Made by a program: the position numbers and the translations under genes
Assembly (NCBI GenBank): GCA_021828865.1
Contig: JAJZCW010000004.1
Coordinates: 87,812 to 151,811 of the forward strand
Reading direction: 5' to 3'
Length of the DNA stretch: 64,000 nucleotides
Origin: Bacillota bacterium
GTDB taxonomy: Bacteria; Bacillota; Bacilli; Alicyclobacillales; SLC66
Shown here: positions 43,785 through 52,483 of the stretch, one piece after another
Layout: each line of letters opens with the position of its first letter
How positions within the stretch are numbered: position 1 is the first letter of the stretch
Notes under the pieces: model-generated
What the model saw: the letters and a program-made list of their open reading frames with translations, nothing else
Told to the model about the DNA's origin: nothing
The model's database searches: none

Positions 43785-44648
43785 TTGCAAACCACAGATA
43801 TTGGCCTGGATAAAAGTTTACTGTTTTCAGCGATCAGCAATTCACTGGCTATGATTTTATTCAATGATCAAGGGCAGGTCTTATGGGTTAACGATCATTT
43901 TGCTCATGCAATGGAATACGAAGCAAAAGAAATGATCGGACTCCATCATCGACAATTTTGTTTAAATGATTTTGTTTCAAGCCCCGACTACGCCAGATTT
44001 TGGAGCGACTTAAGAGGGGGTAAAGCGTTTCAGGATAAAATTAAAAGGGTCACAAAAAATGGAAGTATTTTAACGCTGGAAGCTACTTATACCCCAGTTA
44101 TGAACGAAGAAAATCGAGTGCAAGCCGTGATCAAAGTAGCCACAGACATCACCGTGAGAGACAATATACTCCATGAAAGCACCACTGATCTCATGGCAAT
44201 GGTGGAAGAAATGACGAGCAGCACTGATGAAATTTTGGGAGCCTCTCAAAAAATTGCGGACACGATGAATGCCATTAATCTAGATTCACAAAGCGTAAAA
44301 GAATCAGTGGAAAACATCCAGCAGATTACTGCTTTTGTTCAAACGATCGCATCGCAATCCCACTTATTAGGACTCAATGCTTCTATTGAAGCGGCAAGGG
44401 CCGGTGAGCATGGCCGTGGTTTTGAAGTAGTCGCTAATGAAGTCCGAAAGATGGCAGAAACCAGCAAAAATTCAGCAAGGGATATTTCTGAACAGCTTCA
44501 AGCCATTTCAGTTTCTGTTGCATCCATGACTAGCCAGGTAGAGGCCGTGACCAATCAGGTCAATGCCAACGTAATCTCCATCAATGAACTAAAAATTGCC
44601 TATACTCAAGTGGCATCTAATACAGAGAAACTCGCATCCACGATTTAA
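43785..44648 (+). CDS. soluble PAS-domain chemoreceptor (MCP)
   Basis: A 287-aa cytoplasmic receptor without membrane helices. A PAS domain (residues ~12-125; ILFNDQGQVLWVNDHFAHAM ... TPVMNEENRVQAVIKVATDI) is joined to a short signalling domain. The tip reads [38 protein letters not shown]. The architecture resembles small energy- or redox-taxis sensors in Bacillales (YfmS-like). The 298-aa broken receptor near 60 kb shares this layout and similar phrases (EMTSSTDEI versus ELSASTDEI). TTG start behind TTGGAGGAACTCAT. The PAS ligand is unknown. Confidence 0.88.
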   Translation: MQTTDIGLDKSLLFSAISNSLAMILFNDQGQVLWVNDHFAHAMEYEAKEMIGLHHRQFCLNDFVSSPDYARFWSDLRGGKAFQDKIKRVTKNGSILTLEATYTPVMNEENRVQAVIKVATDITVRDNILHESTTDLMAMVEEMTSSTDEILGASQKIADTMNAINLDSQSVKESVENIQQITAFVQTIASQSHLLGLNASIEAARAGEHGRGFEVVANEVRKMAETSKNSARDISEQLQAISVSVASMTSQVEAVTNQVNANVISINELKIAYTQVASNTEKLASTI

Positions 44649-44667
44649 AGGTATTTTAACTTGTCAC

Positions 44668-45537
44668 TTAATTGCCTGGAATCCCTTTAGGAATTTGAAT
44701 TGGCTTCTTCTGATAGGTATACTTCACAGTCTCATTTAGCGTTATTTTCATTGCGCCACTAGGTATTAGATTCCTCGGCTGACCGTAAACTGATGATGTC
44801 ACTGTCTTTTGTGACGAATCTACCAATTCCTTAATGCGTTGCATATCGTATTTTGTCACACTCAGGTTCATCGTCACTTTTTCATTAGTTACTCTTTCTT
44901 TTCCCAACACTTTTTTGGCAGTGACCATCATAGTGGCATTGACATGTTGAAACATAATCGCCAAGATTCTATTCATATTTGGTGCGATGGCTACTCCTGG
45001 AGAAGCTTTGTAGATAGTCAAACCCTGAGTAACTATAGAGGAGAATGTTTTGGGACTTAACGTTGCATGAAAAACATCACCAAATTTTTGACTCTTTACC
45101 GTCACTTTTTGGTAAATATACTGGTTGGTTTGAACCAATTGAGTCAATTTATTCTTGTTGATGGTACCGAAGAGCTGCCAGGGTGATTTTCCGATTTTTA
45201 TATATAAATAGTTGTGATTAATAAATAGTAGTTCCTGTAACGCATGCCCAAGTTGACTTATCGTCACCTTGCCCGAAACCATGGTGTTGGATCCCAATCG
45301 TTCTGTTTGAAATGACTGCTCAGTGCGGACATTAATGACTTGGCCAGCATAGGATATGGATTCATTTTGCAAAATAGTTACTTGGGAGTAAGAAACATTT
45401 TGTGTGTTCTTATTCACCACATTAAGAAGTGCTTCTGGTTTTACCACGGAAGCAAAAGCCGGGACACTGACTCCTATTCCTGTACCGAGCACTGAAAGTA
45501 TTAGCGCATGCATCGCAATTCGTTGAATAACTTGCAA
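44668..45537 (-). CDS. secreted hypothetical protein, LppX/LolA-like fold suspected
   Basis: A 289-aa exported protein with a signal peptide (IAMHALILSVLGTGIGVSV, cut after AFA) and no lipobox Cys. The mature part alternates Thr/Val-rich strands (VTISQLGHALQELLF, VTMNLSVTKYDMQRI, MKITLNETVKYTYQKK) and ends PIQIPKGIPGN. That ending resembles Bacillota 'DUF6612-like' lipoprotein-fold proteins, which finish in a K-P-x-x-I-P motif. Function not known. It lies 76 bp after mntR on the same strand and could be part of the mntH-mntR transcript, but a separate promoter is equally possible. Confidence 0.65.
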   Translation of the reverse strand: MQVIQRIAMHALILSVLGTGIGVSVPAFASVVKPEALLNVVNKNTQNVSYSQVTILQNESISYAGQVINVRTEQSFQTERLGSNTMVSGKVTISQLGHALQELLFINHNYLYIKIGKSPWQLFGTINKNKLTQLVQTNQYIYQKVTVKSQKFGDVFHATLSPKTFSSIVTQGLTIYKASPGVAIAPNMNRILAIMFQHVNATMMVTAKKVLGKERVTNEKVTMNLSVTKYDMQRIKELVDSSQKTVTSSVYGQPRNLIPSGAMKITLNETVKYTYQKKPIQIPKGIPGN

Positions 45538-45613
45538 TAGTTTACCTCCTAAAGAGAATTAATAGTGTTTACTTTTTTATTATAATGGACTTGGATATGA
45601 GTTGCCATTGTAA

Positions 45614-46036
45614 TTATATAGATTTTAGTTGATCGCTGTACTGATTCCACCATTCGGGGTGCTGTTCAATATAAGCCACCAGCGCGGAAATTCGTTCTAA
45701 AACATTGGCATTCACATAGTGTTCAATGCCTTCCACCGTCTGATAGATCTCATCAGGGTCCTTTATCCCTAAGTACTGAAAGAATATTTCCAGGGTCTGG
45801 TGACGCTTAGATAATTGTTGTCCTAGTTGAAACCCTTCATCGGTCATCCCCAACCCACGATAGCGCTCATATACCAACAGTCCATCTCCATCAAGCCGTT
45901 GAATCATCTTGCTGACCGATGCACTGTTTACTCCCAAACGGTCAGCAATATCGACGGTACGCGCGTATCCCTTATTCTGGATTAACGACCATATGGTCTC
46001 GACATAATCTTCCTTGGTAGGTGTCGTTGCCATCAT
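45614..46036 (-). CDS. mntR: manganese-responsive regulator MntR (DtxR family)
   Basis: A ~140-aa DNA-binding repressor that senses Mn(II). The winged helix reads EDYVETIWSLIQNKGYARTVDIADRLGVNSASVSKMIQRL, and the metal/dimer half contains EIFFQYLGIKDPDEI, EGIEHYVNAN and the C-terminal helix. Residues expected as metal ligands are Asp and Glu near the N-terminus, two His, and Glu in helix 5; all have plausible counterparts (KEDYVE, RHQTLEIF, EGIEHY). It lacks the SH3 domain of DtxR, as MntR does. ATG at 46036 follows GGAGTTGATA. It lies 102 bp downstream of mntH on the same strand. Confidence 0.93.
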   Translation of the reverse strand: MMATTPTKEDYVETIWSLIQNKGYARTVDIADRLGVNSASVSKMIQRLDGDGLLVYERYRGLGMTDEGFQLGQQLSKRHQTLEIFFQYLGIKDPDEIYQTVEGIEHYVNANVLERISALVAYIEQHPEWWNQYSDQLKSI

Positions 46037-46138
46037 TATCAACTCCATTAATGAACTAAAGATATTTTATGCTCACGTTTAATGGTGACGACTCGAACAT
46101 CGTCACCACGTGAACCTCATCGGCAGTTATCTATCCCA

Positions 46139-47440
46139 TCACAATGGCAGAGAACCACCAAATGTTTGGTAAATCAACAATAAGTTTAACAGCAGGATGA
46201 CGGTGGCGACAACCAATGCCATTACCGTTATCCATCGTTTATTGACTAACACCCCCATAATATCCTTGCGACGTGTGAAGTAAATCAGGCTGATGACGGG
46301 CATCGGGAGCACCAGACTCAAAAGCACTTGACTGATGACGAGCGTTTGTGTGGGATTGATCCCCAGGGCCACGATAATCACAGTCGGCAACATGGTGACT
46401 ACCCGCCGCACCCAAAGAGGAATGGTGAATCCGATAAATCCCTGCATGATCACTTGCCCCGCCATCGTCCCCACCGCAGAACTTGAAAATCCTGAGGCTA
46501 ATAAGGAGGTGAGAAACACCGCTGCCGCCGCTGGCCCTAGTAGCGGAAAAAGCGTTTTGTACGCCGTTTGGATCGTCGCGACTTCGGTATGACCCGTTCC
46601 GTGAAAGACGGACGCTGCCATGTACATCATCGACAGATTGATGAGACCGGCAAGCGTCATGGCAATCAGTATTTCTTTAGTGCTAAAGCCATGAATTCGT
46701 CTTTTCTCATCATCATTTCGCGGTACAATTCGGTTTTGGGTAAGTCCAGAGTGCAGGTATACCACATGTGGCATGACAGTCGCCCCGATGACACCTACTA
46801 CCAATAAAATACTTCCATTTCCCCCGATCCATGGAACCACACTATGATAGGCAACCTGACCAAAATTGGGATGAGATAAAAAAGTTTCTACTAAATAGCT
46901 TGCCCCAATCAGTATCACGAGAGCCCCTATAAAGCGTTCCAAGGGTCGGAAGCCGAATCGTTCCAACATGAGGATGGAATAAGTGGCCACCCCGGTGATT
47001 AGTGTGGCAATGAGCATGGGAATGTGAAAAAGTAGATTCAGTCCCAGCGTGGCACCAAGAAATTCTGCAAGATCCGTTGACATGGCTGCGATTTCTGAGA
47101 ATACCCAAAGTGTTAACGACAGCCACTTAGGGAAGTGTTCTCGGCATAGTTCCGGTAAGTTACGTCCTGTCGCAATCCCCAATTTTGCTGACATGTTCTG
47201 AATGAGCATTGCCATCAGATTTGCCAAGACCACTGCCCACAATAACTTATATCCGAACGCTGATCCACTTTGTATATTAGTAGCATAGTTCCCCGGATCG
47301 ATATACGCTACTGCCGCAATAAAAGCCGGACCAATAAAAGGGATTAGTGCACGAATACCTTTACGTTGATTAGTGAGAGCGGATCTGGCGGCAATGACCG
47401 TCTTATTCTCTGCAATCTCCGATGGAGAAGATGACATCAT
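46139..47440 (-). CDS. mntH: Nramp-family Mn(II)/divalent metal transporter
   Basis: A 433-aa eleven-helix transporter importing Mn(II) with protons. The helix 1 metal-site motif is AAVAYIDPGNYATNIQSG (DPGN), the helix 6 motif is GATVMPHVVYLHSGL (MPH), and SQLLLSL-type helices follow. Length is normal. ATG start. Upstream (47495-47658) lie two copies of a ~38-bp MntR-box-like repeat, and mntR follows downstream, so Mn-dependent repression is very likely. Confidence 0.95.
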   Translation of the reverse strand: MMSSSPSEIAENKTVIAARSALTNQRKGIRALIPFIGPAFIAAVAYIDPGNYATNIQSGSAFGYKLLWAVVLANLMAMLIQNMSAKLGIATGRNLPELCREHFPKWLSLTLWVFSEIAAMSTDLAEFLGATLGLNLLFHIPMLIATLITGVATYSILMLERFGFRPLERFIGALVILIGASYLVETFLSHPNFGQVAYHSVVPWIGGNGSILLVVGVIGATVMPHVVYLHSGLTQNRIVPRNDDEKRRIHGFSTKEILIAMTLAGLINLSMMYMAASVFHGTGHTEVATIQTAYKTLFPLLGPAAAAVFLTSLLASGFSSSAVGTMAGQVIMQGFIGFTIPLWVRRVVTMLPTVIIVALGINPTQTLVISQVLLSLVLPMPVISLIYFTRRKDIMGVLVNKRWITVMALVVATVILLLNLLLIYQTFGGSLPL

Positions 47441-47494
47441 GTATCCACCTCACTTGTTTCGCTCAATTTAAAAGTTAACAAAATGTACACTAAA

Positions 47495-47532
47495 TTTTCC
47501 TGCAAGACCAATAGTTTCACTAGGGAAACTTT
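47495..47532. promoter_or_regulatory. MntR-box-like repeat, copy 1
   Basis: Begins TTTTCC, contains GACCAATA and ends CACTAGGGAAACTTT. It matches copy 2 at 31 of 38 bases. It resembles the MntR operator form with TTTGC/TTTCAC and GGAAACTT halves, ~55 bp upstream of mntH. Confidence 0.6.
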
Positions 47533-47620
47533 CTAACTACATCATATACAAAAAATTGAAAAAAGACAATAAACAATATTTATTCTAATTATTTTTATAA
47601 CCTCTTGAGGTATCAGCTTT

Positions 47621-47658
47621 TTTTCCGCAAAGACCAATACTTGCACTCAGGAAACTTT
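47621..47658. promoter_or_regulatory. MntR-box-like repeat, copy 2
   Basis: Same 38-bp unit as copy 1, 126 bp further upstream. Its core TTGCACTCAGGAAACTTT is the better match to the remembered Bacillus MntR box. The direct duplication implies cooperative or looped repression, or two promoters. Confidence 0.6.
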
Positions 47659-47734
47659 ATACGCAATCTTATGCACGGAAATGGGAATGTGTAACTGATG
47701 ATTTTCACCAAAATGGATTTAGTCTTTAAACACT

Positions 47735-47757
47735 AAAAAACCGCTCTATTCGAGCGG
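47735..47757 (-). terminator. terminator of the MalFG-type ABC operon
   Basis: On the minus strand CCGCTC pairs with GAGCGG around GAATA and is followed by TTTTTT. It lies 40 bp past the MalG-like stop. Confidence 0.9.
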
Positions 47758-47796
47758 TCTCTACTAGTTGATCACTTCCCCACCATATCAAAAAAA

Positions 47797-48693
47797 TTAA
47801 CCTTTGACTCCGCCTGAAGTAAGACCACTCACAATGTATTTTCCGAAAAACAACACGATCAAAACAGGCGGAATTGCAGACAATATGCCTCCTGCCGCAA
47901 TCTGGTTATTCAAATGCAAGTATTGTCCATTCAGGGAATAAATAAAAAACGGCAAATTATAAGCACTGGAATCAGGCCCAAGAACAAGTGGTAAGATAAA
48001 ATTATCCCATGATGTCAAAAAGGTTAAGAGTCCTGTGGCCAATAAACCAGGTGCTGTTAACGGAAGTATTATTCTGACCAGCGCGACAATTCGTGAAGCA
48101 CCATCCACTCTAGCCGCTTCCTCCAGATCAAGTGGAATCGTATCAAAATAACCTCTCATAATCCATATCACCAATCCGAGCGAAAAAGAGGTGTACACAA
48201 TGATTAACAATGTATTGGTATCATAGAGACCTAGCCCACTCAAATAAGTAACCGTCAACACATAAAAAGGAATAATCAGTGCCACTGTCGGCAATAGATT
48301 AGAAGCCAAAAACATCATGGTGATAATGTTTTTCCCTCTTATTTTGGCTCGTGAGAGAACATAAGCGGCTGCTGACCCGAAAACAAGATTGACGATAGTG
48401 GTCGCTCCAGATGCAATGATTGAATTGCGCAAGGCATGAAGAAAGCGGTAGCTTATACTTCCCTGCGTATATTGAGAAAACATAATTGCATAATTATTCC
48501 ACGTAAACGGTTTTGGCAGCCATGGAAGCGGGAATGTGATGGTTCCCACATATTTTTTTAAACTGGTGATAATCAAAAAGTACAGCGGTGCCAAAGTCCA
48601 CAACAACACTAAAAGCACTAACAAGTATAATCCTATTTTTCTCCATTTTATTGATATTTTGTTTTTTTGAATGACATTCTCAGATCCCCTCAT
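47797..48693 (-). CDS. carbohydrate ABC transporter permease, MalG type
   Basis: A 298-aa inner-membrane permease with six helices. Family BPD_transp_1 motif (EAA loop) is EEAARVDGASRIVALVRIILPLTAPG. The N-terminal region LVLLWTLAPLYFLIITSLKK is typical of MalG-type subunits. Its ATG overlaps the stop of the MalF-type gene by one base (TGATG), so they are coupled and form a heterodimer. No ATPase gene is in the operon; a shared MsmX-like ATPase elsewhere is the usual solution in Bacillota. Confidence 0.94.
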   Translation of the reverse strand: MRGSENVIQKNKISIKWRKIGLYLLVLLVLLWTLAPLYFLIITSLKKYVGTITFPLPWLPKPFTWNNYAIMFSQYTQGSISYRFLHALRNSIIASGATTIVNLVFGSAAAYVLSRAKIRGKNIITMMFLASNLLPTVALIIPFYVLTVTYLSGLGLYDTNTLLIIVYTSFSLGLVIWIMRGYFDTIPLDLEEAARVDGASRIVALVRIILPLTAPGLLATGLLTFLTSWDNFILPLVLGPDSSAYNLPFFIYSLNGQYLHLNNQIAAGGILSAIPPVLIVLFFGKYIVSGLTSGGVKG

Positions 48694-49691
48694 CAGAGTT
48701 CCTCCCGATAAAGGCGTTTTATATACACAATGGAAATGATAATGGCCAGCAATGCGATCAAGAAAGAAATGGCCGACCCAGTACCGAATGATCCAAATTG
48801 AAACGCTTGTTGATAAGCATTAATGGACATGAGCGGCAACCCAAACTGCTCCAGTGTAAAAATTAAAGTAAACGCCCGCAATAATTGCATCGTCCGCAAA
48901 ATCAGTACTACCGTCAGAATAGGGGAAACAAGCGGCAGTGTAATATTTCTAAATTGTTTCCAACCAGATGCTCCCTCCACTTTTGCTGCTTCATAATATT
49001 CACTGGGAATCGTTTGAAGGCCAGCAAGCACTAATATCGCCACGATAGGAAGCGTTTTCCATTCATCTCCAACAATCAGCGCATTGATGGCTTGATTGGA
49101 ACCCAACCAAGACAGTGCGTTGGATAACCATGGAATATGAGCAAAAAGCGGATTGGGATTTAACCATACGATCGGTGTACTGATGAGATGAAAGCGTAAG
49201 AGCAAATCATTCAGTGCGCCATAATTGTCACCATCAAAGATCATGCCCCAGAGCATCGCATTGACCACAGTGGGAATAGCCCAAGGAATAAATACAATGA
49301 CGCGAACCACTCGGCGACCGAAGAACTCTTTATTTAAAAGAACGGCAATCCCAATTCCTACAACTAATTCAACAATAATTGAAACCACCCAGTAATAGAT
49401 TGTCTCACGAAAAGACTGCCAAAATAATGAGTTTTGGAATAGTTGTATGTAGTTTTGTAATCCTACCCAAGTATCGCTTATCGACCCTTTTCCACCAATC
49501 ACAACGATACTGGTGTTTCCAAGGCTCATTCGAAAAGCAAACAAAATCGGTATGATCACGACACCAATTAAGATCAGGATGGATGGTAATAACAATAAAT
49601 AAAACCAAAAATATTCACCGGATAACGCCCTAAAAATTCGATGGCGCTGTTGCGTCCGAAATGATGGGTCGGTCGCTGGCATCATTGACAT
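48693..49691 (-). CDS. carbohydrate ABC transporter permease, MalF type
   Basis: A 332-aa permease with six main helices plus an N-terminal cytoplasmic stretch. The EAA motif is YYEAAKVEGASGWKQFRNITLPLVSP. It pairs with the MalG-type subunit encoded next. A periplasm-side loop between helices 3 and 4 (~residues 150-205) is long, as in some disaccharide or oligosaccharide systems. It starts 65 bp after the binding-protein gene. Substrate unknown. Confidence 0.94.
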   Translation of the reverse strand: MSMMPATDPSFRTQQRHRIFRALSGEYFWFYLLLLPSILILIGVVIIPILFAFRMSLGNTSIVVIGGKGSISDTWVGLQNYIQLFQNSLFWQSFRETIYYWVVSIIVELVVGIGIAVLLNKEFFGRRVVRVIVFIPWAIPTVVNAMLWGMIFDGDNYGALNDLLLRFHLISTPIVWLNPNPLFAHIPWLSNALSWLGSNQAINALIVGDEWKTLPIVAILVLAGLQTIPSEYYEAAKVEGASGWKQFRNITLPLVSPILTVVLILRTMQLLRAFTLIFTLEQFGLPLMSINAYQQAFQFGSFGTGSAISFLIALLAIIISIVYIKRLYREEL

Positions 49692-49756
49692 GTCTAATCC
49701 CTACCCTTAAACGGGGGAGCAAATCATTAGCTCCCCCAATTTTCGCTAATTAACGC

Positions 49757-51061
49757 TTATGACTTCGGCAAAGCGTTGATCTGTTGTACCATATCATTAG
49801 CGGCTGTTTTCACTGGAATAGTTCCAGCGATTGCTTCGTGAACATATTGTTGAATAATACTGCTAACCGTCAAGTAATTGGCTACTTTTGGACGATTATA
49901 CACAGCATTCAGGTTCACTTCGTAAACTTTGTAAGTGGGATTCAGTTGTTTCTCCGCTTTAGAATTCGCTACGGAAGACCAGACTGGCCACTGACTATGC
50001 AAATGTTCTGCCTGAACGACTGGAGAAGTGGCAAACTGAATCCATTTCCACGCCCATGTACGCATGTTGGAAGGCGTATTTGCCGGAATGGCTAATCCTT
50101 GAAAGCCGGAAATACTGGCCGAATTAGTGCCTTTATTGGTTCCAGGAGCGACTGGGAACGCACTCACTACTCCTTGGCCAACGATTTTAGATGATGATGG
50201 GTCGTTCATAATACCCGTGACAAAGGTCCAGTTGGTATTAAAAGCAGCTTGACCTGAAGCGAAAGCATTCGCTGCAGTTGGTTCATCTGCGGTTAGCGAG
50301 TTAGGATTCACTAGACCATCCGCATACAGCATATGCATCCATTGCAATGCTTTAAGCGCTGCCCCTTGATTCATAATCGGTTGGCCTTTGCTATTAAATA
50401 GATTTCCGTTACCAAATTCACCAGCCGTTCTCACATAGTCGCAGACAAGGCCTTCCGCTTGTAACCATGAATCCTCATAGGGATATTGGACGATGTGTTT
50501 TGCTTTCAGCGCTTTCATTTGCGCCAACCATTGGGTCATCGTCTTCGGTCCGCTGCTGAATCCTGCTTCTTTCAACATTTTTTTGTTGTAATAAAAGTTT
50601 TGAAAGTTGGCAAGAAACGGCATCGCCATAAATTTCCCATTAATATTAAAGCCATTCCAAATTGATTGAGGTATTCCCTTGGCGTTTTTAATGTATTTAC
50701 TGACGTAGCTGTTAAGCGGTATGGTGTAGCCCTTTTGAGCAAATTCCGCCGTCCAAATCAGATCGGAGAGCACTACATCATATTGCGCTTGCGGCGCAGC
50801 GGCAGAGGTTAAAATAGCACTGTGCATTTGCGTGTATGGTAAGAATGTAAAATCAATTTTTACGTTGGGATATTCCTTTTCGAATTGTTTCCCCATTTTC
50901 TCAAGCACAGCAGTACTGTAACCAGCTTGGTTCATATAGAGAACCTTCAATACGACTGTTGGAGCGCTTACATGTTTAACAGTTGCAGCAAAACTTGTTC
51001 CAGACATTAGCATTGACACACTTACGGCACCAAGTGCAATTTTTGTTAAGATTGATTTCAA
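49757..51061 (-). CDS. carbohydrate ABC transporter substrate-binding protein
   Basis: A 434-aa extracellular solute-binding protein of family 1 (MalE-like). The signal peptide (MKSILTKIALGAVSVSMLMS, cut after SFA) lacks a lipobox Cys, as in the other binding protein of this window. The mature part shows VLKVLYMNQAGYSTAVLEKM, EKEYPNVKIDFTFLPYTQM, NQGAALKALQWMHMLYADGLVNP and FASGQAAFNTNWTF, all standard for the fold. It is the first transporter gene after the ROK regulator (33-bp gap). The sugar cannot be named. Confidence 0.93.
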   Translation of the reverse strand: MKSILTKIALGAVSVSMLMSGTSFAATVKHVSAPTVVLKVLYMNQAGYSTAVLEKMGKQFEKEYPNVKIDFTFLPYTQMHSAILTSAAAPQAQYDVVLSDLIWTAEFAQKGYTIPLNSYVSKYIKNAKGIPQSIWNGFNINGKFMAMPFLANFQNFYYNKKMLKEAGFSSGPKTMTQWLAQMKALKAKHIVQYPYEDSWLQAEGLVCDYVRTAGEFGNGNLFNSKGQPIMNQGAALKALQWMHMLYADGLVNPNSLTADEPTAANAFASGQAAFNTNWTFVTGIMNDPSSSKIVGQGVVSAFPVAPGTNKGTNSASISGFQGLAIPANTPSNMRTWAWKWIQFATSPVVQAEHLHSQWPVWSSVANSKAEKQLNPTYKVYEVNLNAVYNRPKVANYLTVSSIIQQYVHEAIAGTIPVKTAANDMVQQINALPKS

Positions 51062-51094
51062 GGAATATCCCCCTCTTTATTTTTATTTCGTTGA

Positions 51095-52240
51095 TCATGT
51101 TGGACACGGCGAGGACCTGACCAACCAATTTGATCCATTCGTCAACACATCTGAAAACAGCAACCCAGCCAAGCCGTAAAGCGGAGCTAGATGACCCAAT
51201 GCGGAAGGTAAAAAAAGGACTCTATTCAAAAGATACGGAAGCATTCTGATCCTAGTCTTCTGAACAATGAGCGCAAACATCTCTGGGTAATCGCTTACAG
51301 TCGGCCCCAACAGAATGATCGCCTGAGGCGAGAATGTATTGATTAAATTTGAAAATGCTATCCCCAGATAACTGCTCGTTTGCTCCATCACTTCACTAGG
51401 AGACTCGCCACTTTGAATTTTCTTATTCACAATGGAACGAGAAGCCACTGCTTCTAGACATCCATGATTTCCACAACCACAAAGTGGTGCATTTACTTCC
51501 GTATCCACCAGCATGTGTCCAATTTCCCCTGTCGCATTGTCTTCACCACGAACCAACTGACGATCATGAATAAATCCGGCTCCGATTCCCGTATCAGCTA
51601 ATACACAAATAAAATCCTTTAACTTCCGACCGGTTCCGAACCAAAGTTCTCCTAGAGCGGATGCATTCGCATCATTTTCTATGATAATGGTTTCAAAACC
51701 CGTTTCTTTCCTGAATATTTCCTTCAGGCCCATACCTGTCCACTCGGGAAAATTGGGAGAGAAAATCACCGTTCCTTTCGTTGCGTTAAAGATCCCTGGA
51801 ATAGACATTCCAAGTCCGCAAATTTTCTCTTTACCAATGCCTGTTTTACTTAGTACATGCTGAATTCCATCTGCGATAATGCCCACACCTTCCGTCACGT
51901 TAGATAATGATTTGGGAATTTCAAGCAAGTACACGATCTCGCCGCTAAAATTAAATAGGGCAATTGACACGGAGGAGATCCCAATGTCAGCTGTAACCGC
52001 ATACATTGCATTTGCATTTAAACGTAACGGAATGCGCGGCCTACCATTAAAAGAGTTATGTTGGTCAACCTCTTCGACGATGCCAACATCGATTAATCCG
52101 CGAACTAAGTTAGTGACAGTCGCAGGTGTTCTGCCGAGGTTTTGACCTAATTCCGCACGTGATAGGTTGGGCTGCACTCGCAGTAATTCTATGATTTCTG
52201 AAACATCAGCATGTCTTAAATCATTTGGTGCTGTCTTCAT
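51095..52240 (-). CDS. ROK-family transcriptional regulator (NagC/XylR type)
   Basis: A 381-aa repressor. The N-terminal winged helix reads NLSRAELGQNLGRTPATVTNLVRGL. The ROK domain has AVTADIGISSVSIALF and ENDANASALGELWFGTG. The zinc motif HMLVDTEVNAPLCGCGNHGCLEAVAS contains the CxCGxxGCxE pattern. It would respond to a sugar taken up by the adjacent ABC system. ATG start. An 11-bp palindrome lies directly upstream, so autoregulation and control of the downstream transporter are likely. Confidence 0.93.
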   Translation of the reverse strand: MKTAPNDLRHADVSEIIELLRVQPNLSRAELGQNLGRTPATVTNLVRGLIDVGIVEEVDQHNSFNGRPRIPLRLNANAMYAVTADIGISSVSIALFNFSGEIVYLLEIPKSLSNVTEGVGIIADGIQHVLSKTGIGKEKICGLGMSIPGIFNATKGTVIFSPNFPEWTGMGLKEIFRKETGFETIIIENDANASALGELWFGTGRKLKDFICVLADTGIGAGFIHDRQLVRGEDNATGEIGHMLVDTEVNAPLCGCGNHGCLEAVASRSIVNKKIQSGESPSEVMEQTSSYLGIAFSNLINTFSPQAIILLGPTVSDYPEMFALIVQKTRIRMLPYLLNRVLFLPSALGHLAPLYGLAGLLFSDVLTNGSNWLVRSSPCPT

Positions 52241-52258
52241 AAATTAACTCCTCGCCTA

Positions 52259-52283
52259 CGTTAATTTAATCATTAAATTAACG
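52259..52283. promoter_or_regulatory. 25-bp palindrome, probable ROK operator
   Basis: CGTTAATTTAA and its exact complement flank TCA, 19 bp upstream of the ROK start. This form resembles XylR/NagC-class operators with TTAATTTAA-type half-sites. Confidence 0.7.
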
Positions 52284-52351
52284 CTTACAGCTAAGAGACT
52301 ATCATCGATCAATTTGTATATCAATATAGAATAAGTTATTTTTTTCTAAAA

Positions 52352-52377
52352 ATTAATTTTATTTTTATAAAATTAAT
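52352..52377. promoter_or_regulatory. second AT-rich palindrome upstream of the ROK gene
   Basis: ATTAATTTTAT (52352-52362) and ATAAAATTAAT (52367-52377) are exact inverted arms with a 4-bp spacer. Base composition here is extreme, so it may be a second operator or chance. Confidence 0.4.
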
Positions 52378-52483
52378 GTAAAGAACTAATTGATTAATTA
52401 ACTAATTAGTAAAGAATAATAGCATATTGATAAGCCATCGGTAAAAACTTGATTCCCCACTTTAATTATTGATTGATTTTTAA

